64,000 bases of DNA from Pseudomonas viridiflava (GTDB lineage Bacteria; Pseudomonadota; Gammaproteobacteria; Pseudomonadales; Pseudomonadaceae), in the NCBI RefSeq assembly GCF_900601905.1, contig NZ_UWFA01000449.1, positions 248,001 to 312,000 on the forward strand. The letters run 5' to 3'. Positions 16,119-25,373 of this stretch are shown piece after piece. Below the pieces are notes generated by a model that made no database searches, had not been told where the DNA came from, and saw only the letters and a list, made by a program, of their open reading frames with translations. How positions within the stretch are numbered: position 1 is the stretch's first letter; each line of letters begins with the position of its first letter. The position numbers and the translations under genes were made by a program.

Positions 16119-17006
16119 TCAACCGCGGCGGCGCAGGGCCTCGATGCGATCTTCCAGCGCCGGGTGGCTCATGAAGAGGGCCGCCAGGCCGCTTTTCAAG
16201 CCGCCGTTGATACCGAAAGCGGTCAGGCTGTCCGGCATTTGAACCGGCACGCCCTGTTCGGACCGTAGGCGTTGCAGTGCGCCGATCATGGCGCTGGTAC
16301 CCGCCAGACGTGCACCCGCTTCGTCGGCACGGTACTCACGCTTGCGCGAGAACCACATGACGATAGCGCTGGCCAGGAAACCCAGTACCAGCTCGGCGAA
16401 GATCGTGGTGATGTAGTAAGCAATACCCTGACCGTTTTCAGTCTTGAAGATCACCTTGTCGACGAAGTTGCCGATGATGCGGGCGAAGAACATGACAAAG
16501 GTGTTCACCACGCCCTGAACCAGCGCCAGGGTTACCATGTCGCCATTGGCTACGTGACCGATCTCGTGGGCCAGGACTGCCTTGACTTCATCGGGCGAAA
16601 AACGCTCCAGCAAACCCTGGCTGACCGCAACCAGTGCGTCGTTCTTGTTCCAGCCGGTGGCGAAAGCGTTGGCTTCATAGGCAGGGAAAATCCCGACTTC
16701 CGGCATCTTGATGCCTGCGTCACGGGACAGTTGTTCAACCGTCTGCACCAGCCATTGTTCATGGCGAGTGCGCGGCTGGGTAATGATCTGGGTGCCGGTG
16801 CTCATTTTCGCCATCCACTTGGAGATGAACAGCGAGAACAGTGAGCCGGCGAAACCAAATACAGCGCAGAAAATCAGCAGCTGACTGAGGTTCAGATCAA
16901 CCCCATTGGCCGCCATGAACCCGTTGAAGCCAAAAAGGCTCAGGGTGATGCTGGCAATCAGCACGACCGCCAGGTTAGTGGCCAAAAACAGCAAAATGCG
17001 CATCAT
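16119..17006 (-). CDS. htpX: Inner-membrane zinc metalloprotease HtpX
   Basis: Membrane protease of 295 residues (M48B family) that degrades misfolded inner-membrane proteins together with FtsH. It shows two N-terminal membrane helices (residues 4-24 and 40-60), the zinc motif His147-Glu148-x-x-His151 in VLAHEIGHVANGDM, two further membrane segments (about 160-215), and the third zinc ligand region REYRADEAGARL. Consecutive ATG codons lie at 17006 and 17003. The first gives the MMRILLFLATN form, and AGGAGA stands 11 bases before it. CpxR control is known in E. coli, but no site was recognised here. Confidence 0.96.
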   Translation of the reverse strand: MMRILLFLATNLAVVLIASITLSLFGFNGFMAANGVDLNLSQLLIFCAVFGFAGSLFSLFISKWMAKMSTGTQIITQPRTRHEQWLVQTVEQLSRDAGIKMPEVGIFPAYEANAFATGWNKNDALVAVSQGLLERFSPDEVKAVLAHEIGHVANGDMVTLALVQGVVNTFVMFFARIIGNFVDKVIFKTENGQGIAYYITTIFAELVLGFLASAIVMWFSRKREYRADEAGARLAGTSAMIGALQRLRSEQGVPVQMPDSLTAFGINGGLKSGLAALFMSHPALEDRIEALRRRG

Positions 17007-17210
17007 GGTTTGGATGTTCTCCTGGTGACGAATGTGTAACGCGTTGCGGGGTATATAAGGTGATGTCAGCGGCTATTCAACCGAGCGACTATTTCAAACT
17101 GTGTCGTCTGCACGAACTGCTAACCATTCTCTTTGGTCGAACAGCGGCCGAGCCAGAGCGGCTGGCGCCGCGAGCCGTGCCGTAAGGGGTATTTGTGATG
17201 TGGGTTGATA

Positions 17211-17240
17211 CACGCTGCGCCCTTGGACAGGCGCAGCGTG
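17211..17240 (-). terminator. Hairpin downstream of the aminotransferase gene
   Basis: CACGCTGCGC and GCGCAGCGTG form a perfect 10 bp stem just after the aminotransferase stop on the minus strand. There is no T tract, so it may only stabilise the 3' end. Confidence 0.55.
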
Positions 17241-17250
17241 GCGAGAACTG

Positions 17251-18462
17251 TTACTGACGATAGGTCTTGAGGAAGTTGCCAATGCGACCGATGGCCTGTT
17301 CCAGGTCGTCGACTCGCGGCAGCGTTACCACGCGGAAGTGATCCGGCCACGGCCAGTTGAAGGCCGTACCCTGAACAATCAGCAGTTTTTCGGACAGCAG
17401 CAGGTCGAGGGCGAATTTCTCATCATTGAGGATCGGGCAGACCTTGGGATCGATACGCGGGAACGCATAGAGCGCGCCCATGGGTTTGACACAGCTGACG
17501 CCCGGTATGTCGTTGAGCAATTCCCAGGTGCGGTTGCGTTGCTCCAGCAGACGACCCGGCGGCAGCAGCAGGTCGTTGATGCTCTGGTAACCGCCCAGCG
17601 CTGTCTGGATGGCATGCTGACTCGGCACGTTGGCGCACAGGCGCATGTTGGCCAGAATATCGATGCCTTCGATGTAGCTCTGCGCATTGTGTTTAGGGCC
17701 GGAAATCGCCACCCAGCCGGAGCGAAAGCCCGCGACGCGATAGGACTTGGACAGGCCGTTGAAGGTCAGGCACAGCAGGTCCGGAGCCAGTGACGCAGTG
17801 CACACGTGAACGGCGTCGTCGTAGAGGATCTTGTCGTAGATCTCGTCGGAGAACACCACCAGATTGTGCTGGCGAGCCAGCTCCAGCATGCCTTGCAGAA
17901 CTTCTTTCGAATAAACCGCGCCGGTCGGGTTGTTCGGGTTGATGATCACCATCGCCTTGGTATTGGGCGTGATCTTGGCCTTCATGTCGGCCAGATCCGG
18001 CCACCAGTTGGCTTGCTCGTCGCACAGGTAATGCACCGGGTTCCCGCCAGACAAGGCAACGGCTGCGGTCCACAGCGGGTAATCAGGCGCCGGGATCAGC
18101 ACTTCGTCGCCATTGTTGAGCAGCGCCTGCATCGACATCACGATTAGCTCGGACACGCCGTTGCCCAGGTAGATGTCTTCGACGCCGACCCCTTCGACCT
18201 GCTTCTGCTGGTAGTACTGCATGACCGCCTTGCGCGCGCTGAACAGGCCTTTGGAGTCGCTGTAGCCCTGGGCGGTAGGCAGGTTGCGGATCACGTCCTG
18301 CAGGATCTCGTCCGGTGCCTCGAAACCAAACGGCGCTGGGTTGCCGATATTCAGCTTGAGGATGCGATGGCCTTCCTCTTCCAGACGTTTGGCGTGCTTG
18401 AGCACTGGCCCGCGGATGTCATAGCAGACGTTGGCGAGCTTGTTCGATTTGCTGACCTGCAT
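17251..18462 (-). CDS. alaA: AlaA-type class I aminotransferase (glutamate-pyruvate)
   Basis: PLP-dependent class I/II aminotransferase of 403 residues, close in size to E. coli AlaA (405), which makes alanine from pyruvate and glutamate. Seen are the N-terminal LKLNIGNPAPFGFEAPDEIL, NPNNPTGAVYSKEVL, FSDEIYDKILYDD, and the PLP lysine in TFNGLSKSYRVAGFRSGWVAISG. The start MQVSKSNKLANV at 18462 matches the family; longer open sequence upstream is not expected to be translated. It is divergent from msrB. The alanine assignment follows family knowledge, and other amino donors or acceptors cannot be excluded. Confidence 0.88.
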   Translation of the reverse strand: MQVSKSNKLANVCYDIRGPVLKHAKRLEEEGHRILKLNIGNPAPFGFEAPDEILQDVIRNLPTAQGYSDSKGLFSARKAVMQYYQQKQVEGVGVEDIYLGNGVSELIVMSMQALLNNGDEVLIPAPDYPLWTAAVALSGGNPVHYLCDEQANWWPDLADMKAKITPNTKAMVIINPNNPTGAVYSKEVLQGMLELARQHNLVVFSDEIYDKILYDDAVHVCTASLAPDLLCLTFNGLSKSYRVAGFRSGWVAISGPKHNAQSYIEGIDILANMRLCANVPSQHAIQTALGGYQSINDLLLPPGRLLEQRNRTWELLNDIPGVSCVKPMGALYAFPRIDPKVCPILNDEKFALDLLLSEKLLIVQGTAFNWPWPDHFRVVTLPRVDDLEQAIGRIGNFLKTYRQ

Positions 18463-18655
18463 GGTGTTTGATCCCGAAAATGGACGAGCCGTAGCTGATT
18501 GGAAACCGGGCTCGCCGGGTATGACGCCGTAAAAATGGATTTGTATGGGCGAAACGTGAGTGACAGACTGGCGTCTAACGAAGGCGCAATCATACGTGCC
18601 ACCCGATCTGCGGTGAAGATACAGATCGGCCTTTTTCGACTGCGGAGGTGTACCT

Positions 18656-19054
18656 GTGGAAAAGTTGGACAAAACCCTCGAGGAATGGCGGGAAATGCTC
18701 GACCCTGAGCAGTACAACGTTTGCCGCCTCAAGGGCACCGAACGACCGTTCTCCGGCAAGTACAACAGCACCAAGACCGACGGCGTCTATCACTGCATCT
18801 GCTGTAACGAGCCGCTGTTCGATTCCACCACCAAGTTCGATTCCGGGTGTGGCTGGCCGAGCTTTTATGCACCGCTCGAAGGCAGTGCGGTGGTGGAAGT
18901 GCGGGACATCAGCCACGGCATGATTCGTACTGAAGTGGTGTGCGCCAAATGTGACGCGCACCTGGGCCACGTCTTTCCGGACGGCCCGCCGCCTACCGGT
19001 CTGCGGTATTGCATCAACTCGGTGTGCCTGGACCTGGTGCCGCGCACCGCGTGA
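18656..19054 (+). CDS. msrB: Peptide methionine (R)-S-oxide reductase MsrB
   Basis: Repair enzyme of 132 residues that reduces the R isomer of oxidised methionine in proteins. It has two zinc-binding pairs (Cys-x-x-Cys in HCICCNEPLF and in VVCAKCDAHLGHVFPDGP) and the catalytic cysteine in GLRYCINSVCLDL. A GTG start at 18656 is used because GGAGGTG precedes it by 5 bases. It lies between the aminotransferase and glutathione peroxidase genes, so several repair functions cluster here (msrB, gpx, and free-Met-SO reductase at 23237). Confidence 0.96.
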   Translation: MEKLDKTLEEWREMLDPEQYNVCRLKGTERPFSGKYNSTKTDGVYHCICCNEPLFDSTTKFDSGCGWPSFYAPLEGSAVVEVRDISHGMIRTEVVCAKCDAHLGHVFPDGPPPTGLRYCINSVCLDLVPRTA

Positions 19055-19068
19055 ATCGCACATTCCCC

Positions 19069-19090
19069 GTAGGAGCGGCTTCAGCCGAGC
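19069..19090. repeat. Half REP-like element
   Basis: GTAGGAGCGGCTTCAGCCGAGC, a single arm of the family seen as a pair at 15958-16050, lies between msrB and gpx. Confidence 0.6.
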
Positions 19091-19219
19091 GGTTGTACTG
19101 TCGCTGATGATCCAGCGCATACATCGGCATCATACGGATGTATCACTCCCGGAAATTGTGATGCGCGCCAGTCACTGACGCGCTAACTTCAGGTCCCCGC
19201 TTTTTAAGGAAGAACATTC

Positions 19220-19705
<486 letters not shown>

Positions 19706-19733
19706 CGGATCAAATGGTGGCTCAAGTCACCAC

Positions 19734-22106
19734 TCAATTAGCCACTTTGCTCCCGGCGTCGTTCTGTACGGCTGGCAACCACTGCTCAAGCAGGCTGGCC
19801 AACTCCGCTCGACGGAAAGGTTTGGCCAGATAATCGTTCATCCCCGCCGCCCGGCAGCGCTCGCGCTCCTCGGGCATGGCGTTGGCGGTCAGCGCGATGA
19901 TTGGCAGCTGCGACCAGCGTCCGCTCTGGCGAATCTGGCGGCTGGCTTCATAGCCATCCATGATCGGCATGTTGCAGTCCATCAGGACCAGATCGAACGG
20001 CACCAGCTGCAGTTGCTCAAGCGCCTCGGCGCCGTTGCCGCTGATCACCACTTCGCACCCCAATTTGCTGAGCATGCCCTTGGCCACCAACTGATTCACC
20101 GGATTGTCCTCGACCAACAGGATGCGCGCCGGGCGCAAACTCTTGCTTTGCGTGTCTGGCGTTTCCAGCTCCGGCCCTTGCTCGGGTTGCAGCGCGCGGC
20201 GCAGGCTTTGATAGAGCGCGTTTCGCGCCAGAGGGCGGGCGTGCTGCAGCAATGGGGCGAGGGCGCTGACCTGTTCGCTGGGCATGAAATTGCCATAGGC
20301 AGTGACCAGCAGGATCGGTACGTGAGTCGTTGGCCGCATGCCGAACAGGCATTCCGGGCAATCGGTGATGACCAGATCAGGGCTGACTTCGCCCTCCAGC
20401 TGCAGCGCCTTGTCATCGACACCCCAACGCTTGAACTCGATACCCCAGCCTGGCAGGTAGCTGTTCAGCAGTTCGACCAGGCCGCTGCCAGCCTGGCTCA
20501 CCACCACAACGTGACCTCTGATTTGCGGTGGTGCGATGCCGGGCAAATGCACGGGCAGGGGCAAGTCGGCGCAGAACTGACTGCCAAACCCTGGCTGTGA
20601 ATGGATACTCAGGCGTCCGGACATTGCTTCGCAGAGGTTGTGAGTCAGTGCCAGCCCAAGGCCTGTACCACCGAACTGGCGGGTGATGGCCGCTTCTGCC
20701 TGGGTAAACGGCTGGAAGATCCGTGCCTGAGCTTCCTGGGCGATGCCGATGCCGGTATCGCGGACTTCAATGCGCACCCGGTTTTCCTGAGTCTGCGGGT
20801 CCTGATAATGAGTGAGTTGCACGTCCACCCGGCCAAAACGGGTAAATTTCAGGGCATTGGAAAGCAGGTTGCTGACGATTTGCCTGACCCGGGTTGGATC
20901 GCCGAGCACCAGAGCGGGAAAAAGCGGGTCGATCAGGCAGGTCAGTTCCACGCTGGGCGCGGCATTCTGCGAGAGCAGGTTGGCGGTGTCTTCAATCAGC
21001 GTGCCCAGGTCGAACGGAATGCGTTCCACCTGCAAATGCCCGGCGTTGAATTTGGACATGTCGAGAATGTCATTGAGCAACTCGACCAGCACCTTGCCCG
21101 AGTCATGGGCTATCGACAGCTGCTGGCGCTGCTCCGGGTTCAGCGGCCCGTCCAGTGACAGCGAAAGCATGCCCAGCAGACCGTTGAGCGGGGTGCGGAT
21201 TTCATGGCTCATGTTGGCAAGAAAGGCCGTTCTGGCCTGGGCCATATCCAGTGCCGTGCTCCGGGCGGCCTGCAGCTCTTCGTTGGACTGGCTCAAGCGC
21301 GCATTGCTGGCTTCCAGCTCCCGGGTGCGGGCGGCGACGATGTCTTCAAGCTCATTGAGGTGCTGGTTGAGCCGATCTTCTGCTTCGCGACGCCGGGCAA
21401 ATTCGCTGAGGACACTGTCGAACTGGCGATTGGCGACTCTGACCAGCACGCCAATTTCATCTTTTTCATGCTTGGGTGGGCAGGCCAGTCGGCTCTGGGT
21501 CGGATCGCGCGAATCCCGGCGCGCCAGTTCGCGGATCACCCCTACCAGCGGCTTGGTCAGGGTGATGTAGAACAGCGCCGTCAGGATGCAGGCCAGCGCG
21601 AGGCTGCGAACGAAGCCGTTGAGCAGCGTGATACCCGCACGCTGCAGGAACTGACCGCCAAAGGTAAAGGTGTCCACTGTCAGGCGCAGGGTGCCGATGG
21701 CCTCGTGGGGCAGGTGGGCCAGGTGCAGGGAGTCTTCGAACTGGCGACTTTCCCCGAACAGATAGTCGCTGACCGCACGATAGCGGCTTTGCACATAGGG
21801 CCGCTCGACGCTGGAGAGCACCATATTGTTGTTGTCGGTCAGCCTGGCGCCAATAACGGCGGGGGATTGCAGCAGCCCCAGGGTCAGTTCCTGAGCCAGT
21901 TCGGCGTCGATGTTGTAGGCAATGCGCGAAGCCGGGTTGTGGCTGATTTCCAGCAGCGAGCGAATTTCACGATTGATGGCAGCATCTTCACTGGCATAAT
22001 CGATAGCAATTTGCAGCAGGCTCAACACAGTGCCCAGCACGAACCCGAGCAGCACGGTCAAACGGGCCTGTTTGTAGGAAAGCCGGTTGGTGAACGCTAT
22101 ATCCAT
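19734..22106 (-). CDS. sagS: Hybrid sensor histidine kinase, SagS-like
   Basis: Membrane hybrid kinase of 790 residues. Two membrane segments (about 16-36 and 165-185) enclose a periplasmic sensor region. A HAMP-like linker and coiled coil (about 240-290) lead to a HisKA domain with His301 in NMSHEIRTPLNGLLG, then the ATPase lobe (DTGIGIAQEAQ, FGGTGLGLALT). A degenerate receiver-like segment (about 535-640) follows, and then a true receiver with phospho-acceptor Asp710 in LVLMDCNMPIMDG. This plan, the length and the neighbours (gpx, msrB, aminotransferase, htpX, tpm) match P. aeruginosa SagS, which controls the switch to biofilm growth. Orthology is inferred. Confidence 0.85.
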   Translation of the reverse strand: MDIAFTNRLSYKQARLTVLLGFVLGTVLSLLQIAIDYASEDAAINREIRSLLEISHNPASRIAYNIDAELAQELTLGLLQSPAVIGARLTDNNNMVLSSVERPYVQSRYRAVSDYLFGESRQFEDSLHLAHLPHEAIGTLRLTVDTFTFGGQFLQRAGITLLNGFVRSLALACILTALFYITLTKPLVGVIRELARRDSRDPTQSRLACPPKHEKDEIGVLVRVANRQFDSVLSEFARRREAEDRLNQHLNELEDIVAARTRELEASNARLSQSNEELQAARSTALDMAQARTAFLANMSHEIRTPLNGLLGMLSLSLDGPLNPEQRQQLSIAHDSGKVLVELLNDILDMSKFNAGHLQVERIPFDLGTLIEDTANLLSQNAAPSVELTCLIDPLFPALVLGDPTRVRQIVSNLLSNALKFTRFGRVDVQLTHYQDPQTQENRVRIEVRDTGIGIAQEAQARIFQPFTQAEAAITRQFGGTGLGLALTHNLCEAMSGRLSIHSQPGFGSQFCADLPLPVHLPGIAPPQIRGHVVVVSQAGSGLVELLNSYLPGWGIEFKRWGVDDKALQLEGEVSPDLVITDCPECLFGMRPTTHVPILLVTAYGNFMPSEQVSALAPLLQHARPLARNALYQSLRRALQPEQGPELETPDTQSKSLRPARILLVEDNPVNQLVAKGMLSKLGCEVVISGNGAEALEQLQLVPFDLVLMDCNMPIMDGYEASRQIRQSGRWSQLPIIALTANAMPEERERCRAAGMNDYLAKPFRRAELASLLEQWLPAVQNDAGSKVAN

Positions 22107-22177
22107 AAAATACTGCTATGTCATGTGGTCCATCGCGGGGCAAGCATAGCTGATCGCGACAGTGGCTTAGCAATATT

Positions 22178-22231
22178 GTGGGACCGGCTTGGCCGGGAAG
22201 AAGGATTTGTGGGATCGGCTTTAGCCGGGGA
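22178..22231. repeat. Tandem REP-like palindromes upstream of sagS
   Basis: Two direct copies, GTGGGACCGGCTTGGCCGGG at 22178 and GTGGGATCGGCTTTAGCCGG at 22209, lie between the divergent sagS and ATPase genes. Confidence 0.75.
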
Positions 22232-22349
22232 GCAGGCGATACGCCCCGGCATTGCACTGTCGGACATACACCTTTGCCGGCTCGAACCGACGCTGTCGTC
22301 AAGGCGCTGGGTTGCGACTGCTGCCACATCAGATAACCAAGGAGACATC

Positions 22350-23240
22350 GTGGATTCTCGTTTGAATGCTTTTCTCGAGCGCGCCGACGCTGTGCTGGCG
22401 CGCCTGGAGCCTTTGCTGCCTGCGCCGCGCGAGGCGGTCGACTGGTCGCAGGCGATGGCCGCACGCTGGGTTCGCGAGGGCCGCAGCGGTTACCTGATGC
22501 CGTTGCAGGTCAGCCTCGATATGCGCCTGTCGGATTTGATCGGTGTCGACAGGCAGCGCGACCAGTTGGGCGGCAATACCCGCCAATTCATCGACGGCCT
22601 GCCTGCCAACCATGCGTTGCTATGGGGCTCTCGCGGGACCGGCAAGTCTTCGCTGATTCGTGCCCTGCTGGCCGAGTATGCTGGGGCGGGCTTGCGGTTG
22701 ATTGAAATCGAGCGCGACCACTTGGGCGATCTGCCGCGTGTCGTCGAGTTGCTGCAAAAGCTGCCGCAACGTTTCGTGCTGTTTTGCGACGACCTGTCGT
22801 TTGAAGCAGGGGAGAGCGACTATCGCGTCCTCAAAAGCGTGCTCGACGGTTCTCTTGAGCAGGCGCCAGACAACGTTCTGCTGTACGCGACTTCCAATCG
22901 CCGCCATCTGGTCCCGGAAAAGGAGAGCGATAACCTGCATTGGCAGCAGGTTGACGGCGAGGTACACCCTAGCGAGGCGGTCGAGGACAAGATCGCACTG
23001 TCTGACCGGTTCGGCCTGTGGCTGTCTTTCTATCCCTTTACCCAGGAGCACTTCCTGAATGTGGTTGAACACTGGATCACCCAGTTGGCTCAGAAGGCCG
23101 GCCTAAGCTGGCAGCGCGATGCCGAGCTGGACAAACAGGCCATTCGCTGGGCCACCGGCCGGGGCAATCGCAACGGTCGCTGCGCCTATCAGTTCGCACG
23201 TTATTGGGTAGGCCTTAAATTGCTGGAGCAACAACCATGA
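22350..23240 (+). CDS. DUF815-family AAA-type ATPase
   Basis: ATP-binding protein of 296 residues of the DUF815 family, function unknown. A Walker A motif is visible as LLWGSRGTGKSSLIRALL (about residue 90-107), Walker B as RFVLFCDDLSFE (about 145), and a sensor-1 segment as NVLLYATSNRRHLVPE. A GTG start at 22350 is preceded by GGAGA. Its stop overlaps the start of the next gene by four bases (ATGA), so the two are translationally coupled. A link to methionine sulfoxide repair is possible but rests only on that overlap. Confidence 0.85.
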   Translation: MDSRLNAFLERADAVLARLEPLLPAPREAVDWSQAMAARWVREGRSGYLMPLQVSLDMRLSDLIGVDRQRDQLGGNTRQFIDGLPANHALLWGSRGTGKSSLIRALLAEYAGAGLRLIEIERDHLGDLPRVVELLQKLPQRFVLFCDDLSFEAGESDYRVLKSVLDGSLEQAPDNVLLYATSNRRHLVPEKESDNLHWQQVDGEVHPSEAVEDKIALSDRFGLWLSFYPFTQEHFLNVVEHWITQLAQKAGLSWQRDAELDKQAIRWATGRGNRNGRCAYQFARYWVGLKLLEQQP

Positions 23241-23719
23241 TCGATTTGCAAAACGCTGGCGTCGGGCTTGATGGTTATGGCCTGTTGGCTGCACAGCTGG
23301 AGTCGCTGCTGGCCGATGAGCGTGATTTCATCGCCAATGCCGCGCAGTTCTCGGCGTTTCTGTACACCCAGATCGACGACCTGAACTGGGCTGGCTTCTA
23401 CCTCAATCGTGATGACGAGCTGGTGCTCGGGCCGTTTCAGGGGCAGATTGCCTGCGTGCGTATCCCCTTTGGTCGCGGCGTCTGTGGCGCGGCGGCGCAG
23501 AGTCGTGAGACCCAGCGTGTGGAGGATGTGCATGAGTTTGCGGGACACATCGCCTGCGACAGCGCGTCGAACAGCGAACTGGTCGTGCCATTGATTAAAG
23601 ATGGGCGGCTGATTGGTGTATTGGATCTGGACAGTCCGAGCGTGGCGCGCTTCTCGGAGCAGGATCAGGCGGGGATTGAACAGTTGGCGGCGATATTTCT
23701 GCGTTTGACTGACTGCTGA
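23237..23719 (+). CDS. msrC: Free methionine (R)-sulfoxide reductase (GAF domain)
   Basis: GAF-domain enzyme of 160 residues that reduces free, not protein-bound, methionine-R-sulfoxide. The three redox cysteines are Cys73, Cys83 and Cys107. Their spacing of 10 and 24 equals that of E. coli fRMsr (84, 94, 118), which supports activity. Other markers are LNWAGFYL, PFGRGVCGAAA and GVLDLDSP. The start overlaps the upstream ATPase gene by 4 bases. Confidence 0.95.
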   Translation: MIDLQNAGVGLDGYGLLAAQLESLLADERDFIANAAQFSAFLYTQIDDLNWAGFYLNRDDELVLGPFQGQIACVRIPFGRGVCGAAAQSRETQRVEDVHEFAGHIACDSASNSELVVPLIKDGRLIGVLDLDSPSVARFSEQDQAGIEQLAAIFLRLTDC

Positions 23720-23729
23720 GTGGCTATCC

Positions 23730-23758
23730 GGGTGGCGCATCAGACGGCGCGCCACCCC
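23730..23758. terminator. Hairpin between convergent genes
   Basis: GGGTGGCGC pairs with GCGCCACCC between msrC and the following minus-strand gene. It lacks a T tract, so termination strength is uncertain. Confidence 0.5.
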
Positions 23759-23765
23759 AAGGTCA

Positions 23766-24536
23766 TCAATCGTAGATGACTTTCTTCTTCCATTCCGATT
23801 CGACTTCGTCAGCCTTCAAGCCTTCGGTCAAAGCGTTGTCGTCATCTTCTGTCGGCGCAATGTTGGTCAATACCATGGAATTTGCGCGGGCCAGTTGTTT
23901 CTCCATGGCCAGCAATGCGTGCTGGTAGGTCACCGGGTCTGGCTGGTTTTTCAGATACTGCACGCCGCGCTCGAATGCCAGGCGGGCTTGACCAGGTTGA
24001 TCCTGCTGCAGAGCTGCCTGCCCCAGGTTATTGAAGAACTCGATGTGCAGCATCACCAGGATGTTGCGGATTTCGCGGATCCAGTGCTTGGCTTCGCTGG
24101 TTTGCAGGAAGCCATCATGCGCTGCGCGAGTAACCTGACCATGCAGTGCTTCCAGCAGAAAACGCACGTCTTTGGCCTTGGCTTCGGTGAGGATCGGGCT
24201 GGCCGGGTTAGTGACAGCGATGGCCTCGCCCTGGGCAACCAGGGTTTCCAGTTCGGCGGCGCGGCTCTTGAGCTGTGCGTCGCTTTTATCCATGCCTGAC
24301 ATGCGCTGCACGACATTGAGCTCAAGACGAGTCATCAACAGTTTCAGGGCGGGGGTGACCAATTGGCCAGGGAAGGTTTCGGAAATTTCCGAGCAGCGAC
24401 GCAGGCGATCGGCAAGTTCCAGCTTGGCCCTGGCTTTGTCCAGCTTGGAGTTTTCTGCCACATGGTTCAGATAGCCGATCGCGATCAAGAGCGCGATACC
24501 GGCTACTACCATTAGGGTAATCATGAGTGGGGTCAC
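23766..24536 (-). CDS. Membrane-anchored hypothetical protein
   Basis: Protein of 256 residues that I do not recognise at family level. One hydrophobic N-terminal helix (about residues 5-24) is followed by a largely helical cytoplasmic region with a TPR-like stretch near residues 165-215 (FNNLGQAALQQDQPGQARLAFERGVQYL) and an acidic tail. A GTG at 24536 is preceded by GAGG at 8 bases. An ATG at 24524 has no clear site. The gene lies next to the tRNA cluster and is conserved in position in other pseudomonads, as I recall. Confidence 0.75.
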   Translation of the reverse strand: MTPLMITLMVVAGIALLIAIGYLNHVAENSKLDKARAKLELADRLRRCSEISETFPGQLVTPALKLLMTRLELNVVQRMSGMDKSDAQLKSRAAELETLVAQGEAIAVTNPASPILTEAKAKDVRFLLEALHGQVTRAAHDGFLQTSEAKHWIREIRNILVMLHIEFFNNLGQAALQQDQPGQARLAFERGVQYLKNQPDPVTYQHALLAMEKQLARANSMVLTNIAPTEDDDNALTEGLKADEVESEWKKKVIYD

Positions 24537-24728
24537 CGCGCGAACCTCTATATAGCTGTAGTCGTTTGAGGGGAGTGTAGTGGCTAAGCACTATTGCGCA
24601 TAGATGTACCGGTCGGACTTTGTAGGGTGCAGGCTTAAATGAATAACCTTTTGTCTGGGCCGGGTCAGGTGGCCGGCACCGGCAAAGCGTGGCGAAGTCA
24701 TTGATTTAGATAAATTTTAACAATGGGG

Positions 24729-24757
24729 TTGACGCCCCCCCAATCCATCCATAGAAT
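24729..24757 (+). promoter_or_regulatory. Sigma-70 promoter of the tRNA cluster
   Basis: TTGACG at 24729-24734 and TAGAAT at 24752-24757 are separated by 17 bases and followed by GCGCGCC, the GC-rich discriminator typical of stringently controlled stable RNA promoters. Confidence 0.85.
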
Positions 24758-24820
24758 GCGCGCCACTTACAGCGTAAAGCGTCAAGCAAAGCGCAACTAA
24801 GTAGTGAATGTTGTACGTGT

Positions 24821-24896
24821 GTCCCCTTCGTCTAGTGGCCTAGGACACCGCCCTTTCACGGCGGTAACAGGGGTTCGAGTCCCCTAGGGGACGCCA
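24821..24896 (+). tRNA. tRNA-Glu (TTC)
   Basis: 76 bases including CCA. The acceptor arm GTCCCCT pairs with AGGGGAC, the anticodon loop is CTTTCAC, and the T arm GGGGTTCGAGTCCCC is perfect. It is identical to the copy at 25081. Confidence 0.97.
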
Positions 24897-24900
24897 TATT

Positions 24901-24976
<76 letters not shown>

Positions 24977-25080
24977 TTTTTAAGCAACGTTGCTCTAGGG
25001 CAGGGTTGAGTGAAGCCAGAACCAGATCTTCGGATCAGGATCTGGGCACTGAAATACACACCATGTGTTTCAGTTAGCGT

Positions 25081-25156
25081 GTCCCCTTCGTCTAGTGGCC
25101 TAGGACACCGCCCTTTCACGGCGGTAACAGGGGTTCGAGTCCCCTAGGGGACGCCA
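25081..25156 (+). tRNA. tRNA-Glu (TTC), second copy
   Basis: Identical in sequence to the tRNA-Glu at 24821. The GTGT preceding it is also repeated. The 104 bases between the first Gly and this copy contain no recognised feature except a hairpin (CCAGATC with GATCTGG near 25022-25044), probably a processing site. Confidence 0.97.
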
Positions 25157-25159
25157 TTT

Positions 25160-25235
<76 letters not shown>

Positions 25236-25244
25236 TATTTAACG

Positions 25245-25273
25245 AAAACGCCGCTCACCAGAGCGGCGTTTTT
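25245..25273 (+). terminator. Terminator of the tRNA cluster
   Basis: ACGCCGCTC and GAGCGGCGT form a 9 bp stem with a T run, ten bases after the last CCA. Confidence 0.93.
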
Positions 25274-25373
25274 GTTTGTGCGTTTTAGGGTTTGTTGCTC
25301 TTTTCCGTACAAGCGGCTTTAGCCTCGAGCGATTGTCCCCGTGTTTACTGCGCGACGGGCGACCTCCTACAGT

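Noticed and set aside
21204..22349. A 678-codon open frame on the plus strand opposite sagS that runs into the DUF815 ATPase gene
   Set aside because: Only the part from the GTG at 22350 is a real gene. The rest is antisense to sagS, has no family motif and is open because of GC-rich codon bias.
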